A stretch of DNA of 64,000 nt from Capnocytophaga granulosa ATCC 51502. Its GTDB lineage: Bacteria; Bacteroidota; Bacteroidia; Flavobacteriales; Flavobacteriaceae. This document shows, one piece after another, positions 60,321 to 64,000 of this stretch. A program made the translations under genes and the position numbers. The notes beneath the pieces were generated by a model that made no database searches, was not told where the DNA came from, and saw only the letters and a program-made list of their open reading frames with translations. Where the stretch lies: assembly GCF_000411115.1 (NCBI RefSeq), contig NZ_KE150242.1, positions 157,791 to 221,790 of the forward strand, given 5' to 3'. Position 1 is the first letter of the stretch; every line of letters starts with the position of its first letter.

Positions 60321-61415
60321 CTATAAGTAGTTGATAGGATTCGTATTTGTATTCGCTAAATAAAATGCAAAGGTACTAAATTTTTTCGTAAGTTGTTCCC
60401 ATAAAAGCAATTTTGTGAATTGTTCGCTTTCATAGTGTCCTATATCGGCCAAAAGCAGCCGCCCTTCGGCCTTGAAAAATTCGTGGTACTTAATATCGGA
60501 AGTGACGTAGGCATCGCAACCAGCGGCTATGCAAGCCCCTATAGCATCGGCACCACTTCCCCCCAGTACGGCCACTTTTTGTATCTTTTTTCCTAAGAGA
60601 GCGGAGTGTCGTACACAAGCGGTTTGCATGCGTTCCTTTACAAAGTTAAGGAAAGGGAGTTCTTCCATAGGTGTCTCCAGATAGCCTATCATACCTAGCC
60701 CTATATGCTGGTGCGTATTCTCTAGGGTATAGATCTCATAGGCGACTTCCTCGTAAGGGTGATGAGTGAAGAGAGCTTGTAAGATACTACGCCTGAGGTG
60801 CTTAGGGAAAATAACACTGATACGGGTCTCCCCTTCGCTATGAAATACTTCAGGCGCTCCTATAGTGGGGTGACTCTGGGCATTGCCCATATAAGTGCCC
60901 ATGCCTTCTGTATTGAAACTACACTTGGCGTAGTTGCCTATATTTCCTGCACCTGCAGCAAAGAGGTGTTCTCTTAAGGCAGCGGCATCCTTGTGGGGTA
61001 CATAGGTTACCAATTGTTCTATCGTATGGGCTTGGGGGAGGAGTATTTCTCGGTTGGAGAGTGCTAAGCGGTCACAGATACGGGAGTTGACCCCCCAGAA
61101 GGAATTATCCAAGGCGGTGTGTATCGCATAGATAGCGATATGGTGCTCTATGGCTTTGATAACGGTGCGTTCCACATAGCTGCTCCCAGTGAGTCGCTTA
61201 AGACCACCGAAGATGATCGGGTGAAAACTTACAATGAGATTACAATCCCGTGCTATGGCCTCTTCAACGACCGACTCTAAGGTGTCGAGAGTAATGAGCA
61301 CCCCACGCAAAGGCGTATCGGGGTTTCCTACCAGTAGGCCTACATTGTCGAAATCCTCCGCATAGGTAAGGGGCGCAAGGGTTTCCAAGTACTGGATAAC
61401 ATCTTGTATTTTCAT
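60321..61415 (-). CDS. Nif3/YqfO-type dinuclear metal protein
   Basis: 364 aa, the long YqfO-like version with the PII-like/CutA insert. Metal-binding residues are visible in LIVSFHPIIFGGLK near 65 (His), IAIYAIHTALDNS near 100 and the late DIGHYESEQF near 330. Hexameric ring-forming family, GTP cyclohydrolase type 2-like annotation is unproven. The promoter core at 61421-61428 is so close to the ATG that the mRNA could be leaderless. Confidence 0.92.
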   Translation of the reverse strand: MKIQDVIQYLETLAPLTYAEDFDNVGLLVGNPDTPLRGVLITLDTLESVVEEAIARDCNLIVSFHPIIFGGLKRLTGSSYVERTVIKAIEHHIAIYAIHTALDNSFWGVNSRICDRLALSNREILLPQAHTIEQLVTYVPHKDAAALREHLFAAGAGNIGNYAKCSFNTEGMGTYMGNAQSHPTIGAPEVFHSEGETRISVIFPKHLRRSILQALFTHHPYEEVAYEIYTLENTHQHIGLGMIGYLETPMEELPFLNFVKERMQTACVRHSALLGKKIQKVAVLGGSGADAIGACIAAGCDAYVTSDIKYHEFFKAEGRLLLADIGHYESEQFTKLLLWEQLTKKFSTFAFYLANTNTNPINYL

Positions 61416-61420
61416 TGTAG

Positions 61421-61428
61421 CAAAAGTA
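61421..61428 (-). promoter_or_regulatory. -7 box TACTTTTG abutting the Nif3 start
   Basis: Minus-strand core with only 5 nt between it and the ATG at 61415, placing the expected transcription start at or near the A of ATG. Confidence 0.55.
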
Positions 61429-61444
61429 AATCAGAACAAGGGTA

Positions 61445-62212
61445 TTAGAAAATATTGTCTTCGGTGAGACTGCTCACTTTCAAGTATTTAGAAGAAGCTA
61501 AATATCTCTTGTTGGTGTAATAGGCAAAGACCATAGTTCCATCCTTGATAGTTTCAATAACCTCTTTGTATATGTTTGTAGGCAACACAGGGCAGCCCAA
61601 GCTACGGCCAAAGCGTCCGTTTCTCTTTAGGAAATCCTCATTCATATAGTCGGCTGTATGGATAACGATACCGCGCTTATAGGCATTGGAATTGTAGTTA
61701 CGTTCGTTGCCATAAAGTTTTAGACTAAAGCCTGCATCACCATTGTAGGTCTTGCCAGTAACATAGAACCCCAAGCTACTCTTGTGGGATTCTTCCTCGT
61801 TGGAGAAATAAGTGGAGGCGGAAGTACCTGTCTTCTTGCCATGTGCCACATAGGTATGGTAGAGGATTTGTCGGCTGTCTAAGTCTATGGTATAGAAGCG
61901 CTTTTTATCGCTGTCTTTGGTGAAATCAATGATAGAAAGCAGGCGCTTATCATTGAGTTTGTTCTGTAACTTCATGTTCTGATAGCCAATATAGGCATAT
62001 CTAAAAGCTTTGAAATCAAGATCATATTCTCGTCCTTTGATATCAACATACATTCTCTTGATGGCATATTCAAAGTTCTCATGAGGAGAGTCTAAGCTAT
62101 CAAGTACAATACGGGAGAGCTTGGAGGAAACAATATTGGACTGCTGCCCATAGAAGGTAGTGGCTGTAATAAAACAGAAGAGAGATAGCGCGAATGAGGT
62201 AATTCTTTTCAT
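61445..62212 (-). CDS. Secreted L,D-transpeptidase-like (YkuD_2) protein
   Basis: 255 aa with signal peptide (about 1-22). The catalytic block NGRFGRSLGCPVLP carries the nucleophile Cys207, and the HTADYMNEDF segment the upstream His, in the order seen in YkuD_2/murein L,D-transpeptidase catalytic-domain proteins of Bacteroidetes. These cross-link or attach to peptidoglycan in the periplasm. Single gene. Confidence 0.88.
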   Translation of the reverse strand: MKRITSFALSLFCFITATTFYGQQSNIVSSKLSRIVLDSLDSPHENFEYAIKRMYVDIKGREYDLDFKAFRYAYIGYQNMKLQNKLNDKRLLSIIDFTKDSDKKRFYTIDLDSRQILYHTYVAHGKKTGTSASTYFSNEEESHKSSLGFYVTGKTYNGDAGFSLKLYGNERNYNSNAYKRGIVIHTADYMNEDFLKRNGRFGRSLGCPVLPTNIYKEVIETIKDGTMVFAYYTNKRYLASSKYLKVSSLTEDNIF

Positions 62213-62484
62213 ATTAAAGAGAAGTTTATTGATAGGTGTGGCAAAATTCTGAAAATATCATGAAATATACAAGTTTTATTTTCTTCAATCTGTTAATAAC
62301 TTTTCTCTGTGTTAATAAATAGAATGGTAAAATAAATTGTAATAACTTGATAATAAACAAATTGCAATGTTTTTGCAATAAAAGATAAGGTTGTATGGTA
62401 ATGAAAATTTTAACTTTTTGATTGATAAAAATAACTTTTCAGAAAGAAAAATAAAGGAAAATAGGTATGCTTTTTGAATAAAGG

Positions 62485-63726
62485 TTAAGATTGGTGTGCT
62501 TCTTCACAGGGCTGATTGTGTACTTTTTTAAAGATAAGATAGCACCAATAACTTACAGCAACAAAAAACAGTGCACTGAAGAGTACTAGCAATATATAAT
62601 AGTTATCAGGTAAGAAGATCTCGTAGAGTATAGCAAGCCCTTTATAAGTAATCAGTGTTTCACTACCTACAAAAGCGGTGGTATATAGGGAAATACTCCA
62701 GTGAGGAAAGCGAATATGCAGGCTCTTTTGCAAAAAATATAGGACACCAAAGCCCACAACCCCTAAGAAAGTGAAGTGTAAGTAGCTGATGACAAATTCT
62801 CTGTTGGGTAATACCACTTCGGCAATCCAAGGGAAGGAGCCTAAAAACATGAAAATAGTCTTGATCAAGCAAAGCAATAGGAATAGCTGCATAAGAAAGG
62901 CAGGTTTCTCCAATCGCATATAAGTTCTATATAGCTTAAAGATACTAGCCAAGAGCAAAAAGCCTGAGATATTTCCAATAATATATAAGAGGGGTTCATT
63001 GAAAAAGCCCACCCAAGAGAGCGTAACAGAGCCTATGGTGCCTATGATAAAGCTGTAGAGTGCTCCCGTGAGTCGCTTGCTGCTCACAAGGCTCTTGTGC
63101 TCGATTTCGCTTACCAAAAGGCCAAAGAGTACGGCCAAGAACCAACCATTGTACTGGAAATGTAGGAAGAAGTACAAGGCACTGTTATACCATTCGCTTC
63201 CCTTACCGGCCTTGACAATAGCCACAGGAAGCAACCATATCCCGATGCTGGAGAGTATAAGAAAATAGACACCCCAGCGGACAAATCTCAAAGAAAGAGG
63301 TTTGTCATGCTCCGTATCTACACTCTTGGAGATAGAAAAGCGTATAAAGTTATATTTTTTACTCCTTTTGAGAAAGAAAATGCCAAACCAATAGGTACAA
63401 ATCACAAAAAGAGATGAGAAAATAATAGAATATAAGAAATATCCCCCAAAAGGGAAAGAAAAAAGCATCCCAACAATGGCCAATTGGGTGCAGAGAAATA
63501 GAATAAAATAAGGCTTCCTATCGGTCGGTCTTAGAAAATACTGACAGATGAGCGAGGTAAGTATTGTATATATCCACCCCAACAACCCAATATGAGAATG
63601 AGTGTGGGTAATGTGGCGAACATTAAAAAAAACATCGGCTATATAAGACACTCTAAGGGACAAGCCCAATAGAATGGTGATAATAAAATAAAGGAAAGCC
63701 CACTGAATATCCTTGCGAGTATCCAT
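62485..63726 (-). CDS. Heme-copper oxidase subunit I-like / NnrS-like membrane protein
   Basis: 413 aa with about 12 membrane helices. His-rich positions include HTHSHIGLLGW near 40, HFQYNGWFLAVLFGL near 190 and HFTFLGVVGFG near 312, resembling the heme-ligand helices of oxidase subunit I or NnrS. The Cu-B tyrosine/histidine cross-link motif is not seen, so it is probably not a terminal oxidase. Role unknown. It could relate to nitrogen oxide handling next to the Nrf genes 8 kb away, but that is speculation. Confidence 0.65.
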   Translation of the reverse strand: MDTRKDIQWAFLYFIITILLGLSLRVSYIADVFFNVRHITHTHSHIGLLGWIYTILTSLICQYFLRPTDRKPYFILFLCTQLAIVGMLFSFPFGGYFLYSIIFSSLFVICTYWFGIFFLKRSKKYNFIRFSISKSVDTEHDKPLSLRFVRWGVYFLILSSIGIWLLPVAIVKAGKGSEWYNSALYFFLHFQYNGWFLAVLFGLLVSEIEHKSLVSSKRLTGALYSFIIGTIGSVTLSWVGFFNEPLLYIIGNISGFLLLASIFKLYRTYMRLEKPAFLMQLFLLLCLIKTIFMFLGSFPWIAEVVLPNREFVISYLHFTFLGVVGFGVLYFLQKSLHIRFPHWSISLYTTAFVGSETLITYKGLAILYEIFLPDNYYILLVLFSALFFVAVSYWCYLIFKKVHNQPCEEAHQS

Positions 63727-63758
63727 AAGAATAAGGTCTTTTCATTAGAAACGGCAGG

Positions 63759-63766
63759 CAAAAGTA
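63759..63766 (-). promoter_or_regulatory. -7 box TACTTTTG for the oxidase-like gene
   Basis: Minus-strand core 33 nt before the ATG at 63726. Confidence 0.6.
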
Positions 63767-63867
63767 AAAATAAATTGTCACATAAGTATCCTTGCAAATG
63801 CTAAAAAAAGTATAATTAATTGATGAGGATATTTTTATGGTGTGTAAAATAGATTTTTACATAAGAA

Positions 63868-63900
63868 AAAATAGTTTGCCTTTTGGGCAAACTATTTTAA
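63868..63900 (-). terminator. Terminator of the gene at the window end
   Basis: AAAATAGTTTGCC and GGCAAACTATTTT arms around TTTTG, followed on the minus strand by TTTTTTCTT. Confidence 0.85.
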
Positions 63901-63944
63901 CACTAATAAAAATCAAACTTTAAGGTATGAATACATGAAATAAT

Positions 63945-64000
63945 CTATAGGAAGTAGCGTTCTTTTTCTCCATTCTTATTAAGAACCACAATAGCGTTAC
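63945..64000 (-). CDS. 3' end of a gene running off the window
   Basis: On the minus strand the frame NAIVVLNKNGEKERYFL-stop is open from the window edge to TAG (63945-63947) and is followed by the strong terminator. 17 residues are too few to name a family. Confidence 0.5.
   Translation of the reverse strand, partial: NAIVVLNKNGEKERYFL

Noticed and set aside
1..64000. Insertion sequence or transposase
   Set aside because: No transposase-like protein with DDE or HUH motifs was found in any frame; only the non-coding fold-back element was seen.

Overview
The window comes from a low-GC member of the Bacteroidetes, most likely a flavobacterium. Capnocytophaga is my best guess, but this is inferred, not proven. 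The evidence is the repeated use of the Bacteroidetes promoter core TAnnTTTG (more than 20 clear cases, several with a TTG-type -33 box 19-21 nt upstream), Bacteroidetes-restricted small proteins (CAL67264 family, DUF4293, PepSY-like), the BatA/BatB pair, a Rho factor with a long charged insertion, and the absence of encoded CCA on the tRNA.

Layout. 1-5.3 kb: a solitary phage-type terminase large subunit whose N-terminal region is built from dispersed repeats, then a PoxB-type pyruvate oxidase and a FabK/nitronate monooxygenase-like flavoprotein. 5.3-12.9 kb, all minus strand: capsule/exopolysaccharide export pair (Wza-like SLBB protein and Wzz-like co-polymerase), two tiny conserved membrane proteins, non-phosphorylating GAPDH (GapN) and ComEC. 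13.2-20.4 kb: an accessory array headed by a SWIM zinc-finger gene that is split exactly inside its zinc motif by a -1 shift at A AAA AAG, followed by a tandem set of unrecognised membrane proteins that include three long paralogues, short N-terminal-like versions and an orphan C-terminal relic. 20.4-26.4 kb: mnmE, then Fic protein, SMI1/KNR4 (SUKH) protein, AlbA_2/HATPase regulator with a repeat-expanded linker, and a second SUKH-like protein. 26.4-28.9 kb: polysaccharide flippase, SemiSWEET, and a decayed antitoxin/PIN toxin pair.

28.9-45.2 kb is largely housekeeping: ferritin, YciI, dGTPase, fmt, HU, BatA/BatB, a MacA-like adaptor with its ABC ATPase (no permease), apt, two secreted C1 peptidases, DUF4293/rho, PepSY-like, a truncated Mpl-like Mur ligase and class II aldolase. 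45.2-50.8 kb: a RING/TerD-like large protein, an interrupted tRNA-Arg(UCU), dapD, GNAT, a TonB-like protein and truB. 51-55.5 kb is a complete nitrite ammonification module (nrfH, nrfA, ResB, CcsA). 55.5-64 kb: Fe-S protein, trmB, FSA-type transaldolase, a conserved unknown, a coiled-coil protein with a cysteine-less zinc ribbon, Nif3, an L,D-transpeptidase, a heme-copper-oxidase-like membrane protein and the 3' end of one more gene.

Two observations stand out. The minus-strand tRNA-Arg(UCU) gene (47674-47796) is a perfect cloverleaf only if a 49-nt insertion inside the 5' strand of the anticodon stem is removed. This is far too short for a group I intron. Second, degenerate 7-nt 'stammer' repeats and short palindromes fill many intergenic regions, often in inverted arrangement, and have invaded the linkers or ends of coding genes (terminase, Fic, AlbA_2 regulator, and perhaps the truncated Mur ligase).
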